Assembly (NCBI RefSeq): GCF_039541075.1
Contig: NZ_BAABFN010000005.1
Location: forward strand, 310,001 to 374,000
DNA length: 64,000 nucleotides
Direction of reading: 5' to 3'
Origin: Compostibacter hankyongensis
Lineage (GTDB): Bacteria; Bacteroidota; Bacteroidia; Chitinophagales; Chitinophagaceae
Positions 1-9,844 of this stretch are shown here, piece after piece; positions within the stretch are counted from its first letter, which is position 1; the number at the start of each line of letters is the position of its first letter. The position numbers and the translations under genes are program-made. The notes beneath the pieces are model-generated. The model had not been told where the DNA came from, ran no database searches, and saw nothing but the letters and a program-made list of their open reading frames with translations.

Positions 1-230
1 TGCAGCGCGCTGTCTGTAGGAAATATCCGGAAATCCTCGATGCGGATCCTGCCCTTCAGGAAGTCGGGGCTGATCTTTTTAAAATCCACACGGTAATAAC
101 GGGCGACGGTATGCGTACGCAGCGCATTCAGCTGCTGTACCACATCATGGTACACCCACCAGGTCCACGCGGTCAGTAACAAGAGGAGCCCGGCTAACAC
201 ATACAATGATCTGGTGAGCCATTTTTTCAC
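1..230 (-). CDS. Membrane-anchored protein of unknown function, N-terminal part
   Basis: Only the first 76 codons lie in the window; the gene runs off the left edge. The frame opens with GTG (MKKWLTRSLYVLAGLL...) directly after an in-frame TAA, so no longer start is possible. Residues 4-26 form a hydrophobic segment rich in Leu and Trp, typical of a single N-terminal transmembrane anchor or uncleaved signal. The following stretch (residues 45-76, with DFKKISPDF and GRIRIEDFRIFPTD) resembles the start of AsmA/DUF748-like periplasmic proteins, but too little is visible to assign a family. It lies downstream of clpC on the same strand, separated from it by a strong terminator hairpin, so it probably has its own promoter. 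Confidence 0.5.
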   Translation of the reverse strand, partial: MKKWLTRSLYVLAGLLLLLTAWTWWVYHDVVQQLNALRTHTVARYYRVDFKKISPDFLKGRIRIEDFRIFPTDSAL

Positions 231-253
231 TTACTGGACCGTGGCTTTGCTGT

Positions 254-310
254 AAAAAAAAGAACCCCGCCGGCGGATGTTTCGTCAACAGCCGCCCGGC
301 AGGGTCTTTT
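254..310 (-). terminator. Intrinsic terminator of clpC
   Basis: Read on the minus strand, just after the clpC stop codon, a GC-rich stem (GACCCTGCCGGGCGG pairing imperfectly with CCGCCGGCGGGGTTC, loop of about 15 nt) is followed by a run of eight T. The arms lie at about 291-308 and 259-276. Confidence 0.8.
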
Positions 311-315
311 ATGGA

Positions 316-2853
<2,538 letters not shown>

Positions 2854-2888
2854 TTGTTATAAATTTGGCTGCAACCCTTACGGATCGC

Positions 2889-2918
2889 TTGTTTTTACAA
2901 TATTAACGAATAATTTTG
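2889..2918 (+). promoter_or_regulatory. Bacteroidota-type promoter for the STAS-rnz pair
   Basis: TTG at 2889-2891 and a perfect TAnnTTTG element (TAATTTTG, 2911-2918) are separated by 19 bp, matching the -33/-7 consensus of Bacteroidota. It points to the STAS gene at 3083 and would give a leader of about 160 nt. Confidence 0.45.
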
Positions 2919-3082
2919 ACTTACGGTTCGCCGTACCCTCCTTTGTCTGGAAATAAATACGGCCTATCTGTAAATCGGAATGCTGTACAACCGCGCTTTC
3001 GTATAACGGCGTTAAAGAAGGAGTTTTCTGACGGGGATGAAGGGTATCTTTTTTAAAACCGGTTCAAACGAAATGCTAAACG

Positions 3083-3484
3083 ATGAACGAGTCCATGAAG
3101 TTCAAAATTGATACCAAAGAGAAATACCTGCTTTTAACGCCGGAAACGGCCCGCCTGGATGCTAAATTGGCAGAAGAAATACAGCAGGCTCTGGCCCGTA
3201 AAACCGCCGGAAAGCCCGCCAGTCTGATCATTGATCTGAACGAAGTAGAGCAGGCAGACGAAGGCGCATTTCAGGCCATTTTAGCAGTTTACCGGGGATG
3301 CTACGCAGAACAGGGTTCCTGCGTACTGGCCCGGCCCCGCCCGGCCCTGCTTTCCCTGATCCGGCAGCATTACCCGAAGGACGATCTGAACGTCGCCCCT
3401 TCCCTGCCCGAAGCGGTGGACCTCATCCTGATGGAGGAACTGGAACGGGAATTGAACAACGAACAGGAGGAAAAGTCATTATAA
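3083..3484 (+). CDS. STAS-domain protein (anti-sigma-antagonist-like)
   Basis: A 133-residue soluble protein with the strand-helix pattern of a STAS domain: an N-terminal strand (KEKYLLLTPET), a central hydrophobic strand before a turn (ASLIIDLNEVEQADEGAF) where anti-anti-sigma factors carry the phosphorylatable Ser/Thr, and a C-terminal helix. Here the turn has Asp-Glu-Gly instead of Asp-Ser, so control by SpoIIAB-type phosphorylation is unlikely. The alternative start at Met5 (3095) is equally good. It ends 9 bp before rnz, and a STAS protein next to ribonuclease Z is, from general knowledge, a recurrent pair in Bacteroidota. Its partner is unknown. Confidence 0.7.
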   Translation: MNESMKFKIDTKEKYLLLTPETARLDAKLAEEIQQALARKTAGKPASLIIDLNEVEQADEGAFQAILAVYRGCYAEQGSCVLARPRPALLSLIRQHYPKDDLNVAPSLPEAVDLILMEELERELNNEQEEKSL

Positions 3485-3493
3485 CCGATAACC

Positions 3494-4426
3494 TTGACCG
3501 TTTTTGCCCTCACCATATTAGGAAATAATTCCGCGTTGCCCGCCCACGGGCGGGCGCCTACCGCACAGGTGGTCACCTACCACAACCGGCGCTACCTTGT
3601 GGACTGCGGAGAGGGCACCCAGATGCAGATGAGCCGGTACAAAATAAGGCGGAGCAAGATCGGCCATATCTTTATCAGCCATCTCCATGGGGACCATTAT
3701 TATGGCCTTCCCGGTCTGATCAACAGCCTCAGCCTCACGGGACGAAAAGCCCCCCTCCATGTATATGCCCCGCCCGAGCTGGAACCCATCCTGCAGCTGC
3801 AGCTGCAATGTGCAGACACCCAGCTGGGCTATGAGCTGCTGTTCACCCCCCTTACGGCCGAGGGCACCGGGCTGCTGCTCGACGAGGGCGACCTGCAGGT
3901 GCATTACTTCAGCACCCAGCACCGTATCCCCTGCTTTGGCTTCCTTTTCCGGGAAATACACCGGAAAAGGAAGATCGATCCGGAGCGGATCCTCCGGTAC
4001 GCCATTCCGGTGGAATACTATAAACGGCTGCAACAGGGAGAGGATTATACCGCCCCGGACGGAACGGTGATACCCAACGAACAGCTTACCCTGCCGCCGC
4101 CGCCCGGCCGCAGCTATGCCTATTGCGCGGACACCCGCTATACGGAATCCCTGATCCCGCAGGTGAGCGGCTGCGACCTCCTGTATCATGAGACCACCTA
4201 CCTGGAACATGAAGCGGAAAAAGCGTTCCGCCGTTACCACAGCACGACGGTGCAGGCGGCCACCCTGGCGGTCCGCGCAGGCGTAAAAAAATTACTGGTG
4301 GGACATTTCTCCTCGCAATACGAGTCGCTGGACCCCTTTGCGGAAGAGTGCAGGCCGGTTTTTCCCCGGACGGAAACAGCCCTGGAGGGGGTAAGCTATA
4401 TTATTCCGCCGCCTTCTTATTCATAA
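3494..4426 (+). CDS. rnz: Ribonuclease Z
   Basis: Metallo-beta-lactamase-fold endonuclease that matures tRNA 3' ends. 310 residues, the normal length for the short RNase Z form. The zinc motif HLHGDHYYG follows strand FIS, and downstream metal ligands appear in YCADTRYT, LLYHETTY and VGHFSSQY, all in family order. The residues around GKAPLHVYAP fit the region before the flexible arm. The start is TTG at 3494 (protein begins MTVFALTILG), 9 bp after the STAS gene; there is no better ATG. Its last codons lie inside the first copy of a 38-bp-period tandem duplication that also encodes the end of dapA on the other strand. Confidence 0.95.
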   Translation: MTVFALTILGNNSALPAHGRAPTAQVVTYHNRRYLVDCGEGTQMQMSRYKIRRSKIGHIFISHLHGDHYYGLPGLINSLSLTGRKAPLHVYAPPELEPILQLQLQCADTQLGYELLFTPLTAEGTGLLLDEGDLQVHYFSTQHRIPCFGFLFREIHRKRKIDPERILRYAIPVEYYKRLQQGEDYTAPDGTVIPNEQLTLPPPPGRSYAYCADTRYTESLIPQVSGCDLLYHETTYLEHEAEKAFRRYHSTTVQAATLAVRAGVKKLLVGHFSSQYESLDPFAEECRPVFPRTETALEGVSYIIPPPSYS

Positions 4427-4488
4427 CCTTTCAGCCACTCGCGGATCCGCCTTCTTATTCATAACCTTTCAGCCACTCGCGGATCCGC
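4409..4488. repeat. 38-bp-period tandem duplication between rnz and dapA ends
   Basis: Positions 4409-4450 and 4447-4488 are identical 42-bp stretches offset by 38 bp. The first copy contains the rnz stop codon (4424-4426); the second contains the dapA stop codon (4455-4457 on the minus strand). Each copy could encode the last residues of DapA (REWLKGYE) on the minus strand. In a single-copy ancestor the two convergent genes would have overlapped by about 10 bp. Confidence 0.95.
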
Positions 4489-5339
4489 TGCTGCAGGGCA
4501 GGGCTTACCGGCACTACGGGCAGGCGGAACTCGTTTTTACACAGCCCGGCTTCTGCCAGAAAGGCCTTGATACCGGCCGGGTTGTTCTCGGCAAACATCA
4601 GCTCGAAGGCATCGAGCAGCTTATACTGCAGCGCCCTTGCTTCCTCAAAGCGGTTATCAAGGGCGGCTTTTATCATGGCAGAGATATCGCGGGTCAGGAA
4701 GTTGGCTCCTACCGAGATAAGGCCTTCCATTCCGCAGGCTACCTGGGCCAGGGCCAGGTTATCGTCGCCGGAGACCACCACAAAATCATCCGGTTTGTTT
4801 TTGATGATCTGCATGCACTGGGCCATGTCCCCGGAAGCTTCCTTAACGGCTACGATGTTCTCCACCTCGCGGGCCAGGCGCAGGGTGGTCTCTGCGCTCA
4901 TGTTGCGGCCCGTACGCGCCGGCACATTATAAAGGATGATGGGTTTCGGTGAAGCGGAAGCTATGGCTTTATAATGCTGGAAAAGCCCCTCCTGGGAAGG
5001 CTTGTTGTAATAAGGGGCCACGCTGAGCACAGCGATGGCATCATCCAGCGGGCAGGTTTCCAGCCGTTTCATGACATCGCGGGTGTTATAATCGCCTATG
5101 CCCACGACGACCGGTACCTGTCCGGCCGCCTTTTCAAAAGTAAACCGGATCAGGTCCACCTTTTCGGTGGCGGAAAGGGTGGGTGTTTCGCCGGTGGTGC
5201 CCAGGCTTACAATATAATCGATCCCTCCGTCGATGACATGGCGGATAATCTTTTCCAGGGCATCATAATCGACGTCGCCTTTTTCCGTAAAAGGCGTTAC
5301 GATCGCCACACCGGTTCCCCGTAACTGTTGCTGTATCAT
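4455..5339 (-). CDS. dapA: 4-hydroxy-tetrahydrodipicolinate synthase
   Basis: Condenses pyruvate with aspartate semialdehyde in the lysine/meso-diaminopimelate pathway; cytoplasmic TIM barrel. 294 residues, normal length. Visible signatures are the GTTGE motif (47-51), the conserved Tyr in ILYNVPARTGRN (Tyr137) and the Schiff-base lysine in VAVKEASGD (Lys166). The gene lies 17 bp downstream of accA on the same strand and is probably cotranscribed with it. Its 3' end is part of a tandem duplication facing rnz. Confidence 0.96.
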   Translation of the reverse strand: MIQQQLRGTGVAIVTPFTEKGDVDYDALEKIIRHVIDGGIDYIVSLGTTGETPTLSATEKVDLIRFTFEKAAGQVPVVVGIGDYNTRDVMKRLETCPLDDAIAVLSVAPYYNKPSQEGLFQHYKAIASASPKPIILYNVPARTGRNMSAETTLRLAREVENIVAVKEASGDMAQCMQIIKNKPDDFVVVSGDDNLALAQVACGMEGLISVGANFLTRDISAMIKAALDNRFEEARALQYKLLDAFELMFAENNPAGIKAFLAEAGLCKNEFRLPVVPVSPALQQRIREWLKGYE

Positions 5340-5356
5340 GTTATAAATGCAAAAAA

Positions 5357-6310
5357 TCAGGCTTCCTCAAAAAATCCCATCCGGGAAAACTTTTCGATCC
5401 GCTGCTTGATCCGTTTTTCCGGGGAGATCGCTTTCAGCTCGCCCAGGGTTTCCAGTATCTGCGCTTTCAGGGTCGCCACCATCTCGTTGTAGTGGGTATG
5501 CGCGCCACCAAGCGGTTCAGGGATTACCCCATCCACGATGCCGAACTTGTGCATCTGCCCCGAGGTCAGCTTCAGCTGTTCTGCCGCTTCCTCCTTATGA
5601 TCCCAATTGCGCCACAGGATGGCCGAGCAGTTTTCCGGAGATATTACGCTATACCAGCTGTTTTCCAGCATGAAGACCCGGTCTCCCATGCCGATGCCCA
5701 GCGCTCCGCCGGAAGCCCCCTCTCCGATGATGATACAGATCACGGGCACCCTGAGGCGGACCATCTCAAAAAGATTCCGCGCGATAGCCTCCGCCTGTCC
5801 GCGTTCTTCGGCCTCCAGACCGGGATACGCTCCCGGTGTGTCGATAAAGGTGACGATAGGCTTGTCAAATTTCTCCGCCAGCTTCATCAGCCGGAGCGCT
5901 TTGCGGTAACCTTCCGGGTTGGCCATACCGAAATTGCGCAGCTGTCGCATCTTGGTGTTGATGCCTTTTTGCTGACCGATAAACATGATGGTCTGCCCGT
6001 CCATTTCCCCGAAACCGCCTACCATGGCAGGGTCGTCCCGCACATTGCGGTCGCCGTGAAGCTGGATGAACTTATCGCAGAGCCGCTCTATATAGGCCAG
6101 GGTATAAGGACGGTTAGGATGCCGGCTCAGCTGTACCTTCTGCCAGGGACTGAGGTTGGCATATATCTTTTCGCGGGTATCATGTATTTTCTCTTCCAGC
6201 TCATGAACAGCCGCCTGCACATCCACCTTGGTCTTTTCACCGATCTGCCTCACCTTGTCCAGCTGCTCATAAAGATCAGCAATGGGTTGTTCAAAATCAA
6301 GAAATTGCAT
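5357..6310 (-). CDS. accA: Acetyl-CoA carboxylase carboxyltransferase subunit alpha
   Basis: Transfers the carboxyl group from carboxybiotin to acetyl-CoA, the first committed step of fatty acid synthesis, with AccD. From the Met at 6310 (MQFLDFEQPIADLYEQ) the protein has 317 residues, the family length. Motifs include the RHPNRP block, FGMANPEGYRKA, PGAYPG and GEGASGGALGIG (oxyanion and CoA-binding glycines). The open frame continues upstream to 6577, but that extension is the tRNA-Asp gene read in frame, so it is not protein. A plausible promoter lies at 6342-6373, between tRNA and start codon. dapA follows after 17 bp. Confidence 0.96.
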   Translation of the reverse strand: MQFLDFEQPIADLYEQLDKVRQIGEKTKVDVQAAVHELEEKIHDTREKIYANLSPWQKVQLSRHPNRPYTLAYIERLCDKFIQLHGDRNVRDDPAMVGGFGEMDGQTIMFIGQQKGINTKMRQLRNFGMANPEGYRKALRLMKLAEKFDKPIVTFIDTPGAYPGLEAEERGQAEAIARNLFEMVRLRVPVICIIIGEGASGGALGIGMGDRVFMLENSWYSVISPENCSAILWRNWDHKEEAAEQLKLTSGQMHKFGIVDGVIPEPLGGAHTHYNEMVATLKAQILETLGELKAISPEKRIKQRIEKFSRMGFFEEA

Positions 6311-6341
6311 CGTCATAACCTGGAATATTGGATCGAAGCCG

Positions 6342-6373
6342 TAAAGATACGCCACCTGTGGTAAATTATACAA
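6342..6373 (-). promoter_or_regulatory. Candidate promoter of accA-dapA
   Basis: On the minus strand TTG (6373-6371) and TATCTTTA (6349-6342, one mismatch to TAnnTTTG) are 21 bp apart, about 30 nt before the accA start codon and downstream of the tRNA terminator. Confidence 0.4.
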
Positions 6374-6417
6374 CATTTGGAGGGCGGCCCCTGAGGAAAG
6401 CGGCCGGCTGACCGGCA

Positions 6418-6447
6418 AATAAAAAGCCCTGCTCATCAAGCAGGGCC
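6418..6447 (-). terminator. Intrinsic terminator of tRNA-Asp
   Basis: A perfect 8-bp stem GCCCTGCT/AGCAGGGC (6426-6433 and 6439-6446) with a 5-nt loop is followed on the minus strand by TTTTTATT. It lies directly after the tRNA 3' end and separates it from accA. Confidence 0.85.
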
Positions 6448-6452
6448 TCTTG

Positions 6453-6526
6453 CGGACCGGACGGGACTCGAACCCGCGACCTCCGCCGTGACAGGGCGGC
6501 ATTCTAACCAACTGAACTACCGATCC
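6453..6526 (-). tRNA. tRNA-Asp (anticodon GTC)
   Basis: 74 nt fold into a complete cloverleaf on the minus strand: acceptor GGATCGG/CCGGTCC with one T-G pair, D arm GTTC/GAAT, anticodon stem CCGCC/GGCGG around loop CTGTCAC (anticodon GTC), variable loop AGGTC, and T arm with TTCGAGT. The discriminator is G. CCA is not encoded: the bases after the discriminator read CAA. The promoter at 6547-6577 and the terminator at 6418-6447 suggest it is transcribed alone. Confidence 0.96.
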
Positions 6527-6546
6527 TCCCGGTATTTTGGGGAGTG

Positions 6547-6577
6547 CAAAGATGAGCGTTTTGTTCAGAAAAAGCAA
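6547..6577 (-). promoter_or_regulatory. Promoter of tRNA-Asp
   Basis: Minus strand TTG (6577-6575), 20-bp spacer, CATCTTTG (6554-6547; one mismatch to TAnnTTTG), about 20 nt before the tRNA 5' end. Confidence 0.5.
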
Positions 6578-6643
6578 ATATTTTTTCAGGAAAAAGAAAC
6601 CGCTTGTCCGGATAATATATCCGGCACGGTGTATTTTTTGTTG

Positions 6644-7090
6644 TCATTTATCCCCATTCTGATTTTTATGATCTTCCAATTTTTTATAAATATTTTCGTT
6701 TCTTTTTCTTATTAATTCTTCAACATTTGTAATACCGGCCGAATCCAAAAAAGCATTATTGTCTTGAATATTCTTCTTCAATATTATATAATACCTTTCA
6801 GGTAGTCCCATTTTCAGATACTGCTCTTTTGTAAGTTCCAAAACCATATGCTTATCCTTAGCTTTTGTATATTTTACAATTATCTCATCCAACCTCCTTA
6901 CCAGCTCTTTTTGTTCCGGGGTATATAGACTATCGGGGATTTGAGCCAGATGTTTATAGCGATTACCCTTGGCATCCACATACATTGTGTCGCTAACACC
7001 ATATCCTGAGATATCATCAGCATCTTTTCTTCCATCTGTAGTACAAGAAAAAACCATCCCAGATAATACGAGTAAAATCAAATATTTCAT
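6644..7090 (-). CDS. Small lipoprotein of unknown function
   Basis: A 148-residue protein with a short hydrophobic signal ending in the lipobox-like GMVFSC (lipidated Cys16), followed by a highly charged, Lys/Glu/Asp-rich and probably helical body (for example QKELVRRLDEIIVKY and EELIRKRNENIYKKLEDHK). I do not recognise a family. The coding region and both flanks are clearly more AT-rich than the neighbourhood, which suggests recent acquisition or weak selection. A 7-bp palindrome (CCGGATA-ATA-TATCCGG, 6608-6624) lies just beyond the stop codon and could act as a weak transcription end. Confidence 0.6.
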   Translation of the reverse strand: MKYLILLVLSGMVFSCTTDGRKDADDISGYGVSDTMYVDAKGNRYKHLAQIPDSLYTPEQKELVRRLDEIIVKYTKAKDKHMVLELTKEQYLKMGLPERYYIILKKNIQDNNAFLDSAGITNVEELIRKRNENIYKKLEDHKNQNGDK

Positions 7091-7292
7091 GAAGCCATTT
7101 TTTAATACTATTTTAAATGTAAGAGCGAGACGTACTTTGGGAATTTATTATCGCATAAATTACCGTAAAATTATTTTTTTCTAAAAGAGCATTTAAATCT
7201 TTGATCTCATGGCTACATAAATATTATTCACTTTATGCAGCGAAATACCTGACCGCCCTGTCTTCCTTTCTAAGATATAAAGCGATCATACC

Positions 7293-7751
7293 ATGAAACA
7301 AACATTATCTGTTCTCTCTGCCGCCCTGACAGCCGCCCTCCTTTCATCCTGCCTGAAGGAAACCGCCCCGGACCCCATTATCATCGACCCACTCACCTGG
7401 ACCCACTCGACAGCCTGGGTGGAAACCGAAATAAAAACCGGAACGGCCGGCTGGGAAACGGTAACAAACAGCAACGAACTAACGCTCTGGTGGGACTATG
7501 CCGACAGTTCCCAAACCAATATCAATGGTGCCTATCATTACTATCCGGAAAACCTGGGGATCAACATCGATACGATGGGATATATGCAGACAAAGGATAG
7601 TTCATTGTTATACATTAACTTTGCCAGCGACGGACAGAAAGATTCGGCACAGGTTCAGTACCTGATCGACGATGATTCTTCCCTGGTGATCTGCAACACA
7701 TCAGCGGATCCTGCCATAGCCATCCGGTTCAGGAAGAAGGGTGTCCGCTAA
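7293..7751 (+). CDS. Lipoprotein of unknown function
   Basis: 152 residues. MKQTLSVLSAALTAALLSSC is a standard lipoprotein signal with lipobox LSSC (Cys20). The mature part is acidic and beta-rich (aromatic-hydroxyl stretches such as ELTLWWDYADSS and GAYHYY) with no motif I recognise. The alternating hydrophobic pattern suggests a small beta-sandwich facing the periplasm or cell surface. It ends just before an ABM-fold gene on the same strand and may be cotranscribed with it. Confidence 0.6.
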   Translation: MKQTLSVLSAALTAALLSSCLKETAPDPIIIDPLTWTHSTAWVETEIKTGTAGWETVTNSNELTLWWDYADSSQTNINGAYHYYPENLGINIDTMGYMQTKDSSLLYINFASDGQKDSAQVQYLIDDDSSLVICNTSADPAIAIRFRKKGVR

Positions 7752-7758
7752 CCACTTA

Positions 7759-8067
7759 ATGATAGACCTTATGTATTTGCTTCACGGAAAGTTAACAGCA
7801 AAAGCCGGACACAGGGACGAGCTGGCCAACATCCTGATCGCCTGGTCCAAACAAGGCGCATCAGGATGCAGACTTTATGCTATTGGAAAAGCCGAAAACG
7901 AGCCGGAAGCGGTGTATGTAACCGAAATCTGGGACAGCAAGGAAGACCATGATAATTCGTTAAAGCTGGAAAGCGTAAGAGCAGCTATTGCGGAAGCCAT
8001 GCCCATCATTGGCGAACAGCCGCAAAAAGGACAGGAACTGGAAATACTCGGCGGGTTAGGGGTATAA
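7759..8067 (+). CDS. Antibiotic biosynthesis monooxygenase (ABM) domain protein
   Basis: A small dimeric alpha/beta-barrel-type protein of the ABM family, which includes quinol monooxygenases and stress-related enzymes. The segment YLLHGKLTAKAGHRDELANILI matches the first strand and helix, EPEAVYVTEIWDSKEDHDNSL the second strand-helix pair with the family's 'W-D/E-s-x-e-a' pattern, and LEILGG the final strand. Three starts are possible: GTG 7741 (overlapping the previous stop codon), ATG 7759 and ATG 7771; the domain begins right after the last. Substrate unknown. It lies between a lipoprotein and an AraC regulator, which may control it. Confidence 0.75.
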   Translation: MIDLMYLLHGKLTAKAGHRDELANILIAWSKQGASGCRLYAIGKAENEPEAVYVTEIWDSKEDHDNSLKLESVRAAIAEAMPIIGEQPQKGQELEILGGLGV

Positions 8068-8110
8068 CCGGGCCAGGCTGAGGGGATGCACAGTAGAATA
8101 TAAAAAAAGT

Positions 8111-8118
8111 TATATTTG
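8111..8118 (+). promoter_or_regulatory. Candidate -7 element before the first AraC gene
   Basis: TATATTTG is a perfect TAnnTTTG match 19 nt before the start codon at 8138. No TTG lies at the expected distance upstream, as is common for activator-dependent promoters. Confidence 0.35.
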
Positions 8119-8137
8119 TGTGAACATCCTTTGACCT

Positions 8138-8962
8138 ATGGCTCCTCTGATCTTTACGCCTCATCCTGCTCTGCAGCCTTATATCCAATGCTATGTATAT
8201 ACGGAAATGGGTACCCCGGGCGAATGGACGCAGGCCGAAATGGCGCCGCCCGGTTACAGCGCGCTGATCATTCTCCTGGAAACGGAAAAATACTGTATCA
8301 GTGTCAATGGCGAAGAAACACAGCATTATGCATCGCCTACCTTCACCGGACAGATCACCTGCTTCAGCGATGTCCACCTGTATGACAGGATAAAAATATT
8401 TTTTGTGTCCTTCAAGCCCTGCGGCGCCTACCGGCTGCTGGGCATCTCCCAGCACGAATGTACCGGACGCAGCTTCCACCTGACCGACCTGCTGGGCAGC
8501 TCGGGCAAATCGCTTTCAGAAGAGCTGATCAATCAGCCCGACGCGCATAAGGTGCATGCCGTACTGGAGCAGTTCTTGCTTCAGCGCTTATCCTTACCCG
8601 CGAAAAAAGAAATATGCGATCGGCTGTCGTATGTAAGCGAGCAGATAAGGCTGCACAGCCACAGCAACCAGCTCATTTCAAGAATATGCCGGAAAGAAGG
8701 CTACTCCATCAGCCGGCTCGAGCGCCACATGAAAGAGATAGTCGGGATGGGTCCGAAAAAGTTCCAGCGGATCATACGTTTTAACAACACGCTGAGCTAT
8801 ATCCGGCTGCACCGCGATGAGTGCAAATGGGCACAGGTAGCCGCACAGTTCGGCTATTACGATCAGATGCATTTCATCCGGGAATTCAAGCTCTTTTACG
8901 GAAAAACGCCGGAAGCTTACGACAAGGAAGGCTGGCTGATGAAAATAGTGCATGCCGGATAA
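8138..8962 (+). CDS. AraC family transcriptional regulator
   Basis: 274 residues. The N-terminal half (FTPHPALQPYIQCYVYTEM, then PGYSALIILL) looks like the sensor domain common in Bacteroidota AraC proteins (DUF6597-like). The C-terminal 100 residues carry the two helix-turn-helix units of AraC: ISRICRKEGYSISRLERHMKEIVGMGPKKFQRIIRFNNTL and WAQVAAQFGYYDQMHFIREFKLFYGKTPEAY, including the typical 'GYYDQMHFIREFK' and 'G-TPEAY' signatures. The inducer is unknown. Likely targets are the adjacent ABM gene or the collagen-like lipoproteins downstream, but no operator could be identified. Confidence 0.88.
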   Translation: MAPLIFTPHPALQPYIQCYVYTEMGTPGEWTQAEMAPPGYSALIILLETEKYCISVNGEETQHYASPTFTGQITCFSDVHLYDRIKIFFVSFKPCGAYRLLGISQHECTGRSFHLTDLLGSSGKSLSEELINQPDAHKVHAVLEQFLLQRLSLPAKKEICDRLSYVSEQIRLHSHSNQLISRICRKEGYSISRLERHMKEIVGMGPKKFQRIIRFNNTLSYIRLHRDECKWAQVAAQFGYYDQMHFIREFKLFYGKTPEAYDKEGWLMKIVHAG

Positions 8963-8967
8963 CTTTG
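8960..8967 (+). promoter_or_regulatory. Candidate -7 element before the first collagen-like gene
   Basis: TAACTTTG, a perfect TAnnTTTG match, overlaps the stop codon of the AraC gene. A second near match, CAACTTTG, lies at 9036-9043. Neither has a clear -33 TTG. Confidence 0.3.
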
Positions 8968-9091
8968 CCTCCCGGCTTTTTCATTGCTCTTCAAAGATTG
9001 CCGATTTTTTACTATCCCCTTCTCTTCTATACGCTCAACTTTGCTGCCGTTAAGCAATCATGTCTTCATCCTATTACCAAATGTTTTAACA

Positions 9092-9796
9092 ATGAAAAAA
9101 TTTCGACTTTTTACGGTAGTATTACTTGTGGTGGCAATGATATCCGGCAGTTGCAGCAAAGACGGGCCGCAGGGCCCGGCCGGGTCACAGGGTGAACAGG
9201 GCGCAGCAGGACCGCAGGGTGATAAAGGCGACAAGGGCGACACCGGTGCTACCGGTACGGCAGGACCACGGGGCGCTACAGGTCCCCGCGGCGCTACGGG
9301 ATCACAAGGCCCTAAAGGCGATAAAGGAGACCCGGGAACCGCGAATGTAGTAGCTTCAGATTGGATCGATTATGAGATCAACGCAACGCCTAATGCCGCC
9401 ACCATCAAAACCATGAAATATACCTTTCCAGCGAGTGTATTAAGCCGGATCGGCGCAGAAGATATTGCACACTTTCTTTCAAACGGCGGTCTTCTGGTGC
9501 TTTATGGAAAAAATTTTGGAAACGGCCAGCACAACATGTTTCCCTATCACTATGGCAATGTAGAGTACACCTGGTCCGGAGGTTCTTTTGCAGTAAATAC
9601 CATCAATTCCATCATAATCACGATAAAAAGCACCGACGGATCCGCGCTCACGGAATATGATTATTCAGGTGTGCGGGGAAATGAGTTCCGCTATGTGCTG
9701 ATACCCGCAGGCGTGAAGATAGCCGGACGTCACTCAGCTCCCCCGGATTACAGAGATTATCATGCAGTGTGTCAATATTACGGAATACCGGAATAA
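9092..9796 (+). CDS. Collagen-like repeat lipoprotein (first of two)
   Basis: 234 residues from the Met at 9092; the longer open frame from 8984 would place the signal peptide internally. The signal peptide ends with SGSC (Cys21). Residues 25-84 are 20 uninterrupted Gly-X-Y triplets (GPQ, GPA, GDK, GDT, GAT, GPR and similar), expected to form a triple-helical stalk. The C-terminal 150 residues form a globular head with no recognised enzyme motif; the terminal segment YRDYHAVCQYYGIPE is nearly the same as in the next gene, so the two are paralogues with related heads. The probable role is a trimeric surface fibre anchored in the outer membrane. Confidence 0.85.
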   Translation: MKKFRLFTVVLLVVAMISGSCSKDGPQGPAGSQGEQGAAGPQGDKGDKGDTGATGTAGPRGATGPRGATGSQGPKGDKGDPGTANVVASDWIDYEINATPNAATIKTMKYTFPASVLSRIGAEDIAHFLSNGGLLVLYGKNFGNGQHNMFPYHYGNVEYTWSGGSFAVNTINSIIITIKSTDGSALTEYDYSGVRGNEFRYVLIPAGVKIAGRHSAPPDYRDYHAVCQYYGIPE

Positions 9797-9844
9797 ACAG
9801 TTTACACGCCGCAATAACGACCTTATTCTTTCTTCCGTTAAAAT

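Noticed and set aside
6311..6577. N-terminal extension of the accA frame containing VVQLVRMPPCHGGGRGFESR
   Set aside because: This is tRNA-Asp read in frame, a well-known false protein signature; the true AccA start is Met at 6310.
6453..7290. Genomic island integrated at tRNA-Asp
   Set aside because: The AT-rich segment is at the 5' side of the tRNA, no repeat of the tRNA 3' end is seen and no integrase is encoded.
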